A DNA stretch of 64,000 nt from Acidobacteriota bacterium. Lineage in GTDB: Bacteria > Acidobacteriota > Blastocatellia > Pyrinomonadales > Pyrinomonadaceae. The notes under the pieces are model-generated. The model did not search any database and was not told the DNA's origin. It saw only the letters and a list, made by a program, of their open reading frames with translations. Below, one piece after another: positions 25,372-34,618 of this stretch (the first letter of the stretch is position 1; the number at the start of each line of letters is the position of its first letter). The position numbers and the translations under genes were made by a program. Location of the stretch: assembly GCA_016713675.1 (NCBI GenBank), contig JADJOS010000001.1:1488001-1552000 (forward strand), read 5' to 3'.

Positions 25372-26001
25372 TTGTCGTTTATCACTGATCTCAATTTATC
25401 GACCAAGCCCTTTCGTAATAGGGTTTTGCCCTATTTGCTGTCCGCGTTGATGCTCGTTATCGCGGGCACGTGCGTGGTTTTTTGTCTCGCGATCCTTAAG
25501 CAAAATTCAGACGCAAACAAAGACCTGACCGCGAAGATCAAGGAGCGCGATGAGCAGATCAAACAGCTCAAAGGCGAAGGTCAGAAGGTCCAGCAAGAAC
25601 TGTCGCCCGAACAGACAGCTTTACTAGGAGCGTCGCATAAGCTGGTCGCAAGTAAAAAGTTTGGATGGTCACGGCTGTTTGCCGATCTAGAGTCTGTTTT
25701 GCCGGGCAACGTAAGTGCATCGCGTATCGTTGTTCAAAATATCTACTCTGACGCCGACCGTATCAAAGCTGAGCTCGAACTCAGTGTCCTAAGCAAAGAT
25801 TATCCTAGCGTGATGACGATGATCGAGAATATGCAGAATTCGGGACTGTTTCATGCGGAACTTCGCGGACAGGATCTGCAAAAGACCGACCGAATGACAT
25901 ATACCGAATACACGCTTCGACTGGTCTATTCGCCTGGCTACGGTTATTCGACAACAACGTCCGGCGACGTTGCACAAATTACAAATGGAGGTGAGCAATA
26001 A
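25372..26001 (+). CDS. PilN-like type IV pilus assembly protein
   Basis: Inner-membrane alignment-complex protein. A short cytosolic N-terminus FITDLNLSTKPFRN resembles the PilN motif that binds PilM. A single membrane helix (about 20-42) follows, then a coiled coil (DLTAKIKERDEQIKQLKGEGQ) and a ferredoxin-like periplasmic domain. The start is unclear: TTG at 25372, preceded by GGGG, or an earlier TTG at 25312. The stop overlaps the next ATG (TAATG). No pilM gene lies upstream; its usual place is taken by the FHA-GGDEF gene. Confidence 0.8.
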   Translation: MSFITDLNLSTKPFRNRVLPYLLSALMLVIAGTCVVFCLAILKQNSDANKDLTAKIKERDEQIKQLKGEGQKVQQELSPEQTALLGASHKLVASKKFGWSRLFADLESVLPGNVSASRIVVQNIYSDADRIKAELELSVLSKDYPSVMTMIENMQNSGLFHAELRGQDLQKTDRMTYTEYTLRLVYSPGYGYSTTTSGDVAQITNGGEQ

Positions 26002-26888
26002 TGGCTGACCTCGAAGTGGGAAAGGTGCTGGTCGTTGAAGGAGCGGAAGAGGTCGTACTTGATAATTACGATTCAAATCTCGCTACTCGGAGGCCTCGAA
26101 AGGTCTATTCCGGAATGTGGGGCGTGCCTGAGATCGCGGCCATTTCGGCAAGTGCGATGATCCTGCTGCTCGCGATCCTGGTCTATGTCTTTGTTGTCGT
26201 GCCGTCGACCAGAGAGGTCGCCAAGAACAGGAGCGAGGCCGACCGCCTCGCAGCCGAACTGATCTCTGCCCAAACAAAGTACGGCGAGATTACTGATACC
26301 AAGACCCAGGTCGCGAAATTGCTGACCAGCGTAAGCGATTTTGAGACGAGGTTTTTGCCGGCTGCGACCAATGGCCGAACTTCGCTCTACCAGCGGATCA
26401 ATGGCCTGATCTCGGCATACGGGCTAACCAACACGACCGGCCCGGACTATCAGCCACTCGAGCCTGCAGGTCAGGATGACGGCAATAACAAGGGCGAGGG
26501 CGAACGCGGACGTGAGCGTTTTCGCAGCCTCTTTCCGGGTGTCTATGTAACGATGACCGTCGAGGGTTCATATCAGAATCTGCGGCGGTTCATTCGCGAG
26601 ATCGAAACAGGGAACGAGTTTGTGGTGGTCAGTTCGGTAGAACTTGCTCCGTCGGACACCGAAGAAAAGAAAGTCGATCCGACGAAGCCGCCTCCGTCAG
26701 CCGAATTCCAGCCGGCCGGAGATCCAAGGTTTGGGGCTGCGGGAAACCCGGGAATCGTCACTCAGCCGGCGGCTGGCGAATTGACGCGAAAACCGCAGGG
26801 CAAGACACACGGCGAGATCGTGGCACTAAGATTGGAGATGGCAGCATATTTTCGGAGACCCGATTTTGTGCCTGTGGCAACGGAATAA
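26001..26888 (+). CDS. PilO-like type IV pilus assembly protein
   Basis: Partner of PilN in the inner-membrane platform. It has a cytosolic N-terminus (about 1-45), one membrane helix (AAISASAMILLLAILVYVFVV), a coiled coil and a PilO-like ferredoxin fold (VYVTMTVEGSYQNLRRFIREIE, VVVSSVELAP). A proline/glycine-rich insertion lies near the C-terminus, before HGEIVALRLEMAAYF. It starts on the stop of the PilN-like gene (TAATG), so translation is coupled. The length of 295 exceeds that of typical PilO (~200). Confidence 0.8.
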   Translation: MADLEVGKVLVVEGAEEVVLDNYDSNLATRRPRKVYSGMWGVPEIAAISASAMILLLAILVYVFVVVPSTREVAKNRSEADRLAAELISAQTKYGEITDTKTQVAKLLTSVSDFETRFLPAATNGRTSLYQRINGLISAYGLTNTTGPDYQPLEPAGQDDGNNKGEGERGRERFRSLFPGVYVTMTVEGSYQNLRRFIREIETGNEFVVVSSVELAPSDTEEKKVDPTKPPPSAEFQPAGDPRFGAAGNPGIVTQPAAGELTRKPQGKTHGEIVALRLEMAAYFRRPDFVPVATE

Positions 26889-26899
26889 GTTAGATAGCA

Positions 26900-27991
26900 A
26901 TGGCAGTATCTGCACTTAGAACTACGACCGAAAGAAACAAGCTGATCGCCGCGATCTTGCTTGGAATTCTGGCTATTTTTGCATTGTATTTTGCATTTGG
27001 ACGCAGCCTTTTCAGCAGCAGTGCGACTACCGCAAAGTCAACGCCGACGCCGAAACCGACCGTCAAACCAACTACTAACGATCCGAACAAATTTAAGCTG
27101 CCATCGGCTGATGAACAGGCTCTCAACAATGTTACGGTCGTGAATTACGTGCCCGGCAACAGTTATGCTCCAGACGCCGGACGCAATATTTTTGCATTTT
27201 ACGAACCGCCAGCACCGACGCCGTACAGCCCTACTCCATTGCCGACGCAGACCCCGGGGCCGCCGCCGACGCCCGCACTCACGCCGCCGGTGATCGCGAC
27301 TTTTATAACTCCGCAAAGCGTCTATGCAGGTTCCCAAGGGTTCAGGCTCGAGGTGAACGGCGAGCGATTTTCGCCTGACATGCATATTTACTTTAATCAG
27401 GTGGAGTTTCCGACGACCTTTATTAACGAACAGAAAATGGTAACGGATATACCGGCCAATCTGGTCTCGAGCGAAGGATCGCGTCAGGTCATCATTCAGT
27501 CGCCGGACGGTAAAATGTATTCAAACCAGATAATGCTGGTCGTGCAGGCTCCGCCGCGTCCCAGTTTCAAATATGTCGGAATGATCGGCCGCAAACGCTA
27601 TAACAACGACACGGCTTATTTTCTTGAAACCGGTAAGCCGACACCGTTCGGGGCAAGGCTCAATGATGTGCTTGGCGGGCGTTTTCGATTGATAAGCATT
27701 ACGCCGCAGCAGGTTACTTTTGAGGACACAAGTCTCGGATTCAAGCATTCGTTAACGATCGAAAAAACGGCGGCGAGCAGTACCGGTACGGCTCCGACAC
27801 AGCCCGGCTCTCGCGGTAATATGGGTTTCCCAGGGATCGATCCCGGGTTTCAGCCGACCAATCCAACTACCATACCGCAGGATATCCCGGGAATTCCGAA
27901 TAATATCCCGCGATATGTCCCTCCGACGCCGAATCCGAATCGGCAACCGACCGATAAAAAGGACGTGGATGACGACGGCGATGACGGCTAA
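26900..27991 (+). CDS. IPT/TIG-domain pilus-associated protein (PilP-position)
   Basis: A 363-residue protein with an N-terminal membrane anchor (LIAAILLGILAIFALYFAFG), a Thr/Pro linker, an Asp-Ala-Gly-Arg-Asn-Ile-Phe segment (DAGRNIFAFYEPP) like the GspC/PilP family, then an IPT/TIG Ig-like domain (about 133-215: PVIATFITPQSVYAGSQGFRL is the domain entry), then a PilP-like small beta domain (YVGMIGRKRYNNDTAYFL, FRLISITPQQVTFED) and a Pro-rich tail. The layout suggests a PilP/GspC analogue linking PilNO to the secretin; the IPT domain in this position is unusual. It is 11 bp after the PilO-like gene. Confidence 0.72.
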   Translation: MAVSALRTTTERNKLIAAILLGILAIFALYFAFGRSLFSSSATTAKSTPTPKPTVKPTTNDPNKFKLPSADEQALNNVTVVNYVPGNSYAPDAGRNIFAFYEPPAPTPYSPTPLPTQTPGPPPTPALTPPVIATFITPQSVYAGSQGFRLEVNGERFSPDMHIYFNQVEFPTTFINEQKMVTDIPANLVSSEGSRQVIIQSPDGKMYSNQIMLVVQAPPRPSFKYVGMIGRKRYNNDTAYFLETGKPTPFGARLNDVLGGRFRLISITPQQVTFEDTSLGFKHSLTIEKTAASSTGTAPTQPGSRGNMGFPGIDPGFQPTNPTTIPQDIPGIPNNIPRYVPPTPNPNRQPTDKKDVDDDGDDG

Positions 27992-28679
27992 TGCAAGAAA
28001 CGGTGAGCGTGGAATGACGCTTTTCGCGGTCTTGGCCGTGATGGCGATATTTGCGATTGCCTTGCTCGCGGTAGCGCCGTCGGTGCAGATGGAGGTCCAA
28101 CGTGAAAAGGAACTCGAGACGATCCGCCGCGGCGAAGAGATCGCCGAAGCAATTCGCCAATATGTCGAATATTACGGTGGTGCAAAGCTGCCCAATTCGA
28201 TGGACGAGCTGCTTGAGGGCTTACCGCAGGGAACCAAAAAACGGCAGATTCTGCGGGCATCGGCTGCGGTGGATCCAATGAGCGAAGACGGAAAATGGCG
28301 TTTGATCAAGGCTGATGTGACGACGCTTGGGCCATTTGCGAAACGTGTTCAGGATTATAACAACGGACTGCTTCCGTCGAACCCGAGTCAAACCTTCGAC
28401 CGTTTTGCACTGGTCATCGTTAATTCTCTTAATACGGGCAGTGAGACCGACAGCACGGAACCCGATGAGGGTGAGATCGAAATTTTGACCGAGAACACCC
28501 CGTTCATTGGCGTTGCCAGCCAGAGCCGCAGCAAATCCGTAATTGCCTATTACGGCATTCAAAATCACTCAAAATGGATCTTTACGCCGCTTTTTCGCGG
28601 AACCGGCACGACACGCATAAACACCACGCGTGCCCCAAATGTCAGAGACACCGGCGGCAGCATAATTACGGATCGATAA
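27981..28679 (+). CDS. Type IV pseudopilin-like protein
   Basis: A prepilin-like protein with a short leader and the processing site NGERG|MTLFAVLAVMAIFAIALLAV followed by the hydrophobic helix. The residue after Gly is Met. Residue +5 is Ala where pilins usually have Glu, so it may be a minor pseudopilin or a non-methylated form. The C-terminal domain is polar with no recognised fold. Its start (27981, or 27969) overlaps the end of the IPT gene. It closes the pilus group; no ATPase, PilC, PilM or secretin is in the window. Confidence 0.75.
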   Translation: MTANARNGERGMTLFAVLAVMAIFAIALLAVAPSVQMEVQREKELETIRRGEEIAEAIRQYVEYYGGAKLPNSMDELLEGLPQGTKKRQILRASAAVDPMSEDGKWRLIKADVTTLGPFAKRVQDYNNGLLPSNPSQTFDRFALVIVNSLNTGSETDSTEPDEGEIEILTENTPFIGVASQSRSKSVIAYYGIQNHSKWIFTPLFRGTGTTRINTTRAPNVRDTGGSIITDR

Positions 28680-28688
28680 TAAAATGTC

Positions 28689-28755
28689 AAAACGCAGAAA
28701 AGTGAAATGCCTTGTCTCGGGAACGCCGCCTTCGCTTTTTCATTTTTCTGTGTTT
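28689..28755. terminator. Inverted repeat between convergent genes
   Basis: AAAACGCAGAAAAGTGAAA and its imperfect complement in TTTTTCATTTTTCTGTGTTT form a long stem around a 30-base loop. A/T-rich ends suggest bidirectional termination for the pseudopilin and peptidase genes. Confidence 0.5.
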
Positions 28756-28757
28756 CG

Positions 28758-30047
28758 TCACTTTGTGTAATCAATGACAATATTACAAAACGCTTTGATC
28801 CCGACGTCGAGGCGGCTGTCGTCGATAAAGAAGTCCGGCGTGTGATGTGCTGCGGCCGTCATTGGATCCTTGCCTTTAGGCATCCCGCCGACAAAGAAAT
28901 AAAATGCCGGAGCCTTTTCTCGAAAAAAGGCAAAATCTTCGGCGCCGGTTACCCAATTGGAGTCGAGGACGTTGCTCTTGCCGGCTGCCTTTTCGAGCGA
29001 AGGCAGCATCTTTTTAACGAGTTCGGGTGTGTTGTACGTGACGGGCGTTTTGTTTTCGATCGAAATCTCGGCGGTAGCGCCCATGCTCTCGGCGATCTTA
29101 GTTGCAGTCCGGCGGATCCGCTCGTGGATGTCTTTTTGCATTTCGCTGTCGAGCGTGCGGATCGTGCCGGCCATCGTGAGCTCCTCAGGGATGATATTTT
29201 CGCGGACGCCTCCATTTATACGGCCGACGGTGATTACGACCGGAGCCTTGGACAATTCGGATTGGCGAGCAACGATCATCTGCAATCCTGTATAGATCTG
29301 CGATGCGACGGCGATTGGGTCGATGCCTGCCCAGGGATATGCTCCATGTGTCTGTTTGCCTTTGACTTTGATCGAGAACCAGTCGCTGGCGGCCATAACC
29401 GAGCCTGATCTGTATCTGATCGTTCCGACTTCCGTTGAAGAATTTATGTGGATGCCAAAGATGGCGTCGATCTTGGGGTTGTCCATGACGCCTTCTTTCA
29501 CCATGTCGGGGGCACCGCCGGTCTCGCCTGCTGGCGGGCCCTCTTCGGCGGGCTGAAAGATGAAGACGACGCTCCCCTTGAGCTTGTCCTTCATTCCAGC
29601 AAGTACCGTTGCCGTGCCGAGCAGCATGGCGACGTGGGTGTCGTGACCGCATGCATGCATTACGCCGACGGTCTGACCGTTGTATTCGGCTTTCGCGACC
29701 GATTTGAACGGAACATCGACGCGTTCCGTTACGGGCAGGCCGTCCATGTCCGCCCGAAGGCCAATGACGGGACCGGGTAATGCACCTTTCAGGATGCCGA
29801 CGACGCCCGTTTTGGCGATGCCTGTTCGCGTATCGATCCCGAGTCTGCGGAGTTCGTCAGCGATCATTTTGGCTGTATTCACTTCGCGATTGCCAAGTTC
29901 GGGATGTTGATGAATATGTCGACGCCAAGCGATAACCTGCGGCATTATTTTTGCCGTTGCGGCGGCGATATCGTCAGCGGTATTCGCGGCGAGTATATTT
30001 CCGACCGACATAAGTAGAACAAGTGAGATCGAAAAGAACTTTTTCAT
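28758..30047 (-). CDS. Exported M20 family amidohydrolase/carboxypeptidase (hippurate hydrolase-like)
   Basis: Hydrolyses N-acyl amino acids or related amides with a two-metal centre. The start at 30047 gives a clean signal peptide (MKKFFSISLVLLMSVGNILAA) with GGAGG just upstream; an ATG at 30068 is the alternative. Motifs include WRRHIHQHPELGNRE, VIGLRADMDGLPV, VMHACGHDTHVAMLLG (metal ligands), FIFQPAEEGPPAGE and the final GAEDFAFF. The insert domain (about 190-310) mediates dimerisation in the family. First of six minus-strand exported proteins. Confidence 0.92.
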   Translation of the reverse strand: MKKFFSISLVLLMSVGNILAANTADDIAAATAKIMPQVIAWRRHIHQHPELGNREVNTAKMIADELRRLGIDTRTGIAKTGVVGILKGALPGPVIGLRADMDGLPVTERVDVPFKSVAKAEYNGQTVGVMHACGHDTHVAMLLGTATVLAGMKDKLKGSVVFIFQPAEEGPPAGETGGAPDMVKEGVMDNPKIDAIFGIHINSSTEVGTIRYRSGSVMAASDWFSIKVKGKQTHGAYPWAGIDPIAVASQIYTGLQMIVARQSELSKAPVVITVGRINGGVRENIIPEELTMAGTIRTLDSEMQKDIHERIRRTATKIAESMGATAEISIENKTPVTYNTPELVKKMLPSLEKAAGKSNVLDSNWVTGAEDFAFFREKAPAFYFFVGGMPKGKDPMTAAAHHTPDFFIDDSRLDVGIKAFCNIVIDYTK

Positions 30048-30210
30048 AGGCCTCCGAAGAAATTTCATCTAATTGTTGAACACGAAAATGCTACCGCAGA
30101 TAGAACTGAACAGCAAAAAGCTACAGCGAACATCTCCGTCGGCCCTGATCAGGCGAAGGAATCGTAAGCAATACTCAGAAATTCAGTCTTCGGTCCCGGT
30201 CAGGTCTATT

Positions 30211-31371
30211 TCAGCGTTTCTTGACGATCTGAGCCAGGTCAGCCAAAACCCGGCCGAGAGGCTTGCCCAGATCTTGCGGAACGCTCGTATTTACCTGAAC
30301 TGCAATGGCGATTCTCTGTTCCGGAAAATACATCATGTCGGTCATATAGCCGGGAAAGAAACCGCTGTGGCCGTACGATGTCCCGGCCGGCGTTTTCCTG
30401 ATGATCACGCAGAGGCCGTATCTTGTCTCGCGGCCGAGCATCGGAGCGGCGACGCCATCGAACACCTGCGGCAACAGCGACGCGTCGAAGGCCTTGCCCT
30501 CGTAAATTAGCTTTGCCCAGCGGGCCAGGTCCCCGGATGTCGACGCATAACCGCCGCCGGTCCATTCGAACTGAGGATTGATCGCAAATTTTCCATTCGA
30601 GATCATCTCGTCCTTGCCGCCAAACGGGTTGTTGGCTCCGGCGTAGCCCTGGATGACGCCTTTCAGTTTGATACGGTCCTGTGGGATCGTATTTGTTAGC
30701 TTGAGCGGTTTGAGAAGGCGGCGGCCGGCCTCGTCGTAGAATTTGCGGCCCGTTACTCTTTCGATGATCATGCCGAGTACGATGTAATTCGTGTCCGAAT
30801 AATCCCAGCCCTTGCCGGCGTCGAACGGCGGCTTTTCATCGAGCAAGTAGGCGAGCAATTCCTGCGGCTTCCAGATCTTTTCGGGATTTGCCGTAAGGTC
30901 TTTTGTAAATTGGTCTTTGAATTCGTAGCGCACGAGTCCGCTAGTGTGATTCAATAGTTGGCGTACCGTAATGTCCCTGGCATTCGGCAGACGCGAAAAC
31001 CACGACAAGCTCCCAAGATACTTTTCGACCCTTTCGTCGAGTCCGATCTTGCCTTCGTATACGAGCTGAAGAGCGGTGGCAGCGGCAAATGTCTTGCCGG
31101 TGCTGCCGGCGAGCATTCGATCAGTCGGCTTCATCGGGCTTTTTGCCGTTCGGTCGGAGTAGCCAACGGCCAAACTCATTGTTTCGCCGTCCGCAAGTAC
31201 GACGCCGAGCGTCGCGCCGGGAAATTTGCCGGCCTTGTACCATTCTTCGAGATTTCGCTGAAGTTCGTTCCTGAGATCAGAGCTTGCCGGCACGGGAGTG
31301 ACCTGGGCATCGGCCGATATGAAAACGGTCAAAAATGACAGGGCAAAAACGATGGTTCGAAGAATTCGCAT
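30211..31371 (-). CDS. Exported serine beta-lactamase-like hydrolase (class C / DD-peptidase fold)
   Basis: The signal peptide ends ISADAQ. The nucleophile motif SxxK is STGK in MLAGSTGKTFAAA (about 90-93), the second motif is YSD in WDYSDTNYIVLG where YSN/YAN is usual, and the third is HSG in YGHSGFFPGYM. Such proteins are often esterases, D-aminopeptidases or peptidoglycan enzymes, not true beta-lactamases, so the substrate cannot be named. The length of 386 is typical. It lies 11 bp before the LolA-like gene in the same direction. Confidence 0.9.
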   Translation of the reverse strand: MRILRTIVFALSFLTVFISADAQVTPVPASSDLRNELQRNLEEWYKAGKFPGATLGVVLADGETMSLAVGYSDRTAKSPMKPTDRMLAGSTGKTFAAATALQLVYEGKIGLDERVEKYLGSLSWFSRLPNARDITVRQLLNHTSGLVRYEFKDQFTKDLTANPEKIWKPQELLAYLLDEKPPFDAGKGWDYSDTNYIVLGMIIERVTGRKFYDEAGRRLLKPLKLTNTIPQDRIKLKGVIQGYAGANNPFGGKDEMISNGKFAINPQFEWTGGGYASTSGDLARWAKLIYEGKAFDASLLPQVFDGVAAPMLGRETRYGLCVIIRKTPAGTSYGHSGFFPGYMTDMMYFPEQRIAIAVQVNTSVPQDLGKPLGRVLADLAQIVKKR

Positions 31372-31382
31372 TTCAGCCTCGC

Positions 31383-32147
31383 TTATTTCTTTTTATAATA
31401 TGTCCGATCGACGCTCATCCATTTCGCAGGGTTCCAGAGATCAGGATCGAGTTTTGGATTTGCCTGAACGTCCGTATAATTCTCCGTCATGGTATTCCTG
31501 CCGTCCACAAAAAACTGCACTTCTACAGCGACCCAACCGCCGCCTTTCACTTTTATATACTTGTTGAACTGTGTTTCCTGAACTATCTTTTTGTCGCGGC
31601 CGCCAAGTTGGATTAGACGCACAGAGTACAGATTCTTCTTATCGATCCATACCTGGGCGGCGTTCATATCGCCTTGTTTTGCACCGACGACATAGACGCT
31701 GCGACCCTTCCAAGTGTCTTCGCGGAGGACAGAAAGGTCGATACCGATGCCTTTTACCTGTGCGACCGTCGTGGCCACCGGCTGGTTATAAACATCAAAC
31801 CCAAGGACCATAAGCGGATGGACCAATGACCGTCCGTCATTTGCCTTACCGTCCTTGATCGAATATATCTTACCGTCAGAAAACAAAATTCCGTTGCCCT
31901 TGTCGAGCGGGTCGATGTCGATCCGCAATTTTCCAGGAACCGCCATGGCTTCGTACCAGATCTCTGAGGTCGACGTGCCGTCGGGTTTGTGAGTGATCGT
32001 TTTTTGTACAAAGGTCAGTGTCCTGTACCACTTGCCGTCATACTTTTTGTGCATGGCCGCGATCAACTCTTCACCGGTCTTGATATCTGAGGCAAAAGTC
32101 GGAACAACGAACAGAGCGAGCAAAAATACGAGTTTTAATCTTTTCAT
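31383..32147 (-). CDS. Exported LolA-like protein
   Basis: A 254-residue protein with a signal peptide (MKRLKLVFLLALFVVPTFAS) followed by a LolA/RseB-like beta domain: IAAMHKKYDGKWYRTLTFVQKT, GKLRIDIDPLDKGNGILF, KGRSVYVVGAKQGD, AQVWIDKKNLYSVRLI. The start at 32147 is chosen by the signal peptide; the frame is open further upstream but without coding character. It may bind lipids or be a sugar-pathway periplasmic protein. It overlaps no neighbour and is 47 bp from the next gene. Confidence 0.75.
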   Translation of the reverse strand: MKRLKLVFLLALFVVPTFASDIKTGEELIAAMHKKYDGKWYRTLTFVQKTITHKPDGTSTSEIWYEAMAVPGKLRIDIDPLDKGNGILFSDGKIYSIKDGKANDGRSLVHPLMVLGFDVYNQPVATTVAQVKGIGIDLSVLREDTWKGRSVYVVGAKQGDMNAAQVWIDKKNLYSVRLIQLGGRDKKIVQETQFNKYIKVKGGGWVAVEVQFFVDGRNTMTENYTDVQANPKLDPDLWNPAKWMSVDRTYYKKK

Positions 32148-32194
32148 AATTAATAAACGGTGAGATCGACAAAAAGGTTTATTTGGAATAGATA

Positions 32195-33145
32195 CTATTT
32201 GCGAGACCTTGGAAGAAACTCCTTCGGGATAGGAGTGCTCGGACGTTCGTCGTCCCAACTCGCGGATGAGATCCACCAGCGGTTACCATCCCAATAGAGC
32301 TGGATGCTATTTAAGCCGCGGCCCTTGTCCGTCTTGTCATCGTTTGTGAATTCGTAGGTTGAGAAAACGTGGGCGATATTGCCGAATCGGCGTGTGACGC
32401 GATTGATCTCGCGTTCGTCAAAGCCGTTTGAGACAAAGTTGTCATTCGTGGCGTTCACATATTGGCTGTGGCTCATAATGCCGACACGGATCTTGCCGCC
32501 TTGCTCGCTCATCGCGACAAAGCGGATATCCGGAATATAAAGCGTGCGGTCGCGTGACCATTGCCGTGGCTGACCTTTTGGGCCGCGGATCGTTTCGTAA
32601 AATGCCCTAATAATGCCATCAATGCTTGAGACGTCCGAAGGATTCGCATCGACCTTGGCGATCTCAACCGCCTTCAGATCTCGGTCGCATTGGAATTCGA
32701 GCGTTGAGGCACCGTTTGCGATCTTCCAGCCTGCTTCGGTGCGGACGAGGTTGAATGTATTCGTGCCGCAATGCGAAAATTTCTCGCCGACATAGAACGT
32801 ATAGCGTCCCGTGACGATCGCCATATCGCCGGCGATCCGTGCCTCGGGCGACGGCATTTTCTCCACGAAATCGCCACCCTTTGCCTCAGAGATCATCTTC
32901 GCGAACGCGTCGCCCGATAGGATCCTTGTTTTCGAAATGCCCTTGCCGTCGCGAGGTTTGTCGATCGCCACGAGTTGGCCGTCCGCACTAAATGCGGTCT
33001 TCATCTGCTCGACGCTTTTCGCCTTCATTCCGTCGAAGAGTTGGTTGACGACGGCGATCGCTGCGGTTTTGTCATCGGCGTTTTGAGCGACCGCATGGGC
33101 CGCCAAAAAAAGCCCGGTAATGGCGATGGTCTTGAGTTTATTCAT
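32195..33145 (-). CDS. Exported protein with two NTF2-like (SnoaL/DUF4440-type) domains
   Basis: The signal peptide ends AHAVAQ. Domain one (about 25-155) has AAIAVVNQLFDGMKAKSVEQM, VTGRYTFYVGEKF, and FNLVRTEAGWKIANG. Domain two (about 180-310) has IIRAFYETIRGP, HVFSTYEF, and IQLYWDGNRWWISSASWDDE. This cone-shaped fold binds small ligands or acts as an enzyme; no catalytic residues can be assigned. The tandem pair suggests an internal duplication. It is within the run of exported proteins. Confidence 0.8.
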   Translation of the reverse strand: MNKLKTIAITGLFLAAHAVAQNADDKTAAIAVVNQLFDGMKAKSVEQMKTAFSADGQLVAIDKPRDGKGISKTRILSGDAFAKMISEAKGGDFVEKMPSPEARIAGDMAIVTGRYTFYVGEKFSHCGTNTFNLVRTEAGWKIANGASTLEFQCDRDLKAVEIAKVDANPSDVSSIDGIIRAFYETIRGPKGQPRQWSRDRTLYIPDIRFVAMSEQGGKIRVGIMSHSQYVNATNDNFVSNGFDEREINRVTRRFGNIAHVFSTYEFTNDDKTDKGRGLNSIQLYWDGNRWWISSASWDDERPSTPIPKEFLPRSRK

Positions 33146-33194
33146 AGTGGTTCAAAGTTACGTTTGACACGCTCCCCAAAGGTCGTGTTTCTGC

Positions 33195-34610
33195 TTATTT
33201 GTGTTCAGTGTATGAGCCTGCGATCTTTGGCGCGATCTTGTTCAGCCATTGGTCGAGCTCGGTTTGCGTGTACCACTTGCCTTTGAGCATCACTCCCGCG
33301 CGGTTCTTTGTTGCCGATATATCATCGAGGGGGTTTGAATTGAGCAGGATGAGATCAGCGCGTTTACCTTTTTGGATAGTTCCGACTTTGTCGAGGGTGC
33401 CAAAAAACTCATGTGCGTTTCGTGTGCCGGCGGTAAGTGCCGCATAGTTCGAAATCCCCGAATCTTTGAGTGCTTTCAGTTCATGGTGGATGCCAAACCC
33501 GTAAAGCCATAGGAATTCCGGCGTGTCGGAGCCGGTCATTAGTTTGCCGCCTGCCCCGTGAATCGCTCTGATAAGTTTCTCGCGAAGCTCGACCCAACGG
33601 GCACGCTTGTCAAGCGAAACCGAATTGATGAATCGATTCCGTTTGTAAAAATCGAACCATTGCTGCTGAACTTTTGGCGGATAAAATTTAAAGTCCGGCT
33701 GAGCACGTATCTCATCTTCGGTCCGCAGACGGCCAAAGGTGTTCTTCATGAAGTGGTGTGTCGGATCTACGTACGGGTTTGATGCGACGGTTTTGCGAGC
33801 GATCTCGGTGATCTTGCTTTCGTCCATATGGTCAAAGCTTGCCCAGTTCGCCGGATTGTAGATATAGACATCGGAGACCGAACCTCTGATCGGTGAATCA
33901 GCCTTAAGCAGCAGTTCCATATAACCGTCGAGATGTTCGATCTGCTGACGGGCTTTCCATGCACGCTCGACACCAACGAAACGGCTGTCAGCATGGCCAA
34001 CAACGCGGATATTCTGCTTTTCGGCTTCTTCGACGGCGGCTTCGTAAATGAGCGACGGGACGTAGGTCGTAAGCTTGATGAAATCATAACCGGCGGCCTT
34101 TGACTTTCTGACGGCATCGCGAGCCTCGTCGGGATTGGTAACAACAAAATCGTTGCCCTGTTTACGGCCGGTCAGATGCGGACTCGCTACATAGATCGTC
34201 GGGGCGGCGATCTCGCCGGCTGCCGAGCGGCTTCGTAAGTTCAGCAACTCCGGCGTGCCGATCATAAACCGCACGGTCGTTACGCCATTGGCGACCATCA
34301 CACGCAATTCGTCCGGTGCGATCGAATCAGGATATTCGTCGCTGTCTGATAACAAATGAGTATGCATATCGACGAGGCCGGGAATCAGGTACTTACCTTT
34401 CCCGTCAACCGTGACCGCATCTCTTGGAACTTTGACCCTAGCCGAATCACCGATACGGACGATCGTACTATTTCGGACGATCACAGTTTGGTTCGCGAGT
34501 ACTCGCTCACTGTCCATGGGGATGACATTGACGCCGACAAACGCAGTTGTCTGGGCGACTATAACGACGGCAGACGCGAGAATGAGATGAAACGACAATA
34601 CGATTTTCAT
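33195..34610 (-). CDS. Exported amidohydrolase (imidazolonepropionase/prolidase-like)
   Basis: Metal-dependent hydrolase with signal peptide MKIVLSFHLILASAVVIVAQ. Motifs: composite N-terminal strand (VIPMDSERVLANQTVIV), HTH as MHTHL in LVDMHTHLLSD, the Lys in DFIKLTTYVP, VVGHADSRF, IEHLDGYME and the catalytic Asp in LMTGSDTPEF, and C-terminal GKRADLILLNSNPLDD. The order matches cyclic imidate/dipeptide-type amidohydrolases. Acidobacteria carry many such paralogues, probably for scavenging peptides or cyclic amides. Starts 8 bp after the TPR gene. Confidence 0.9.
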   Translation of the reverse strand: MKIVLSFHLILASAVVIVAQTTAFVGVNVIPMDSERVLANQTVIVRNSTIVRIGDSARVKVPRDAVTVDGKGKYLIPGLVDMHTHLLSDSDEYPDSIAPDELRVMVANGVTTVRFMIGTPELLNLRSRSAAGEIAAPTIYVASPHLTGRKQGNDFVVTNPDEARDAVRKSKAAGYDFIKLTTYVPSLIYEAAVEEAEKQNIRVVGHADSRFVGVERAWKARQQIEHLDGYMELLLKADSPIRGSVSDVYIYNPANWASFDHMDESKITEIARKTVASNPYVDPTHHFMKNTFGRLRTEDEIRAQPDFKFYPPKVQQQWFDFYKRNRFINSVSLDKRARWVELREKLIRAIHGAGGKLMTGSDTPEFLWLYGFGIHHELKALKDSGISNYAALTAGTRNAHEFFGTLDKVGTIQKGKRADLILLNSNPLDDISATKNRAGVMLKGKWYTQTELDQWLNKIAPKIAGSYTEHK

Positions 34611-34618
34611 AGATATAA

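Noticed and set aside
30211..31371. True beta-lactamase (antibiotic resistance) call
   Set aside because: Only the general SxxK/Tyr/HSG fold motifs are present and the second motif is YSD; such proteins are mostly esterases or peptidases.
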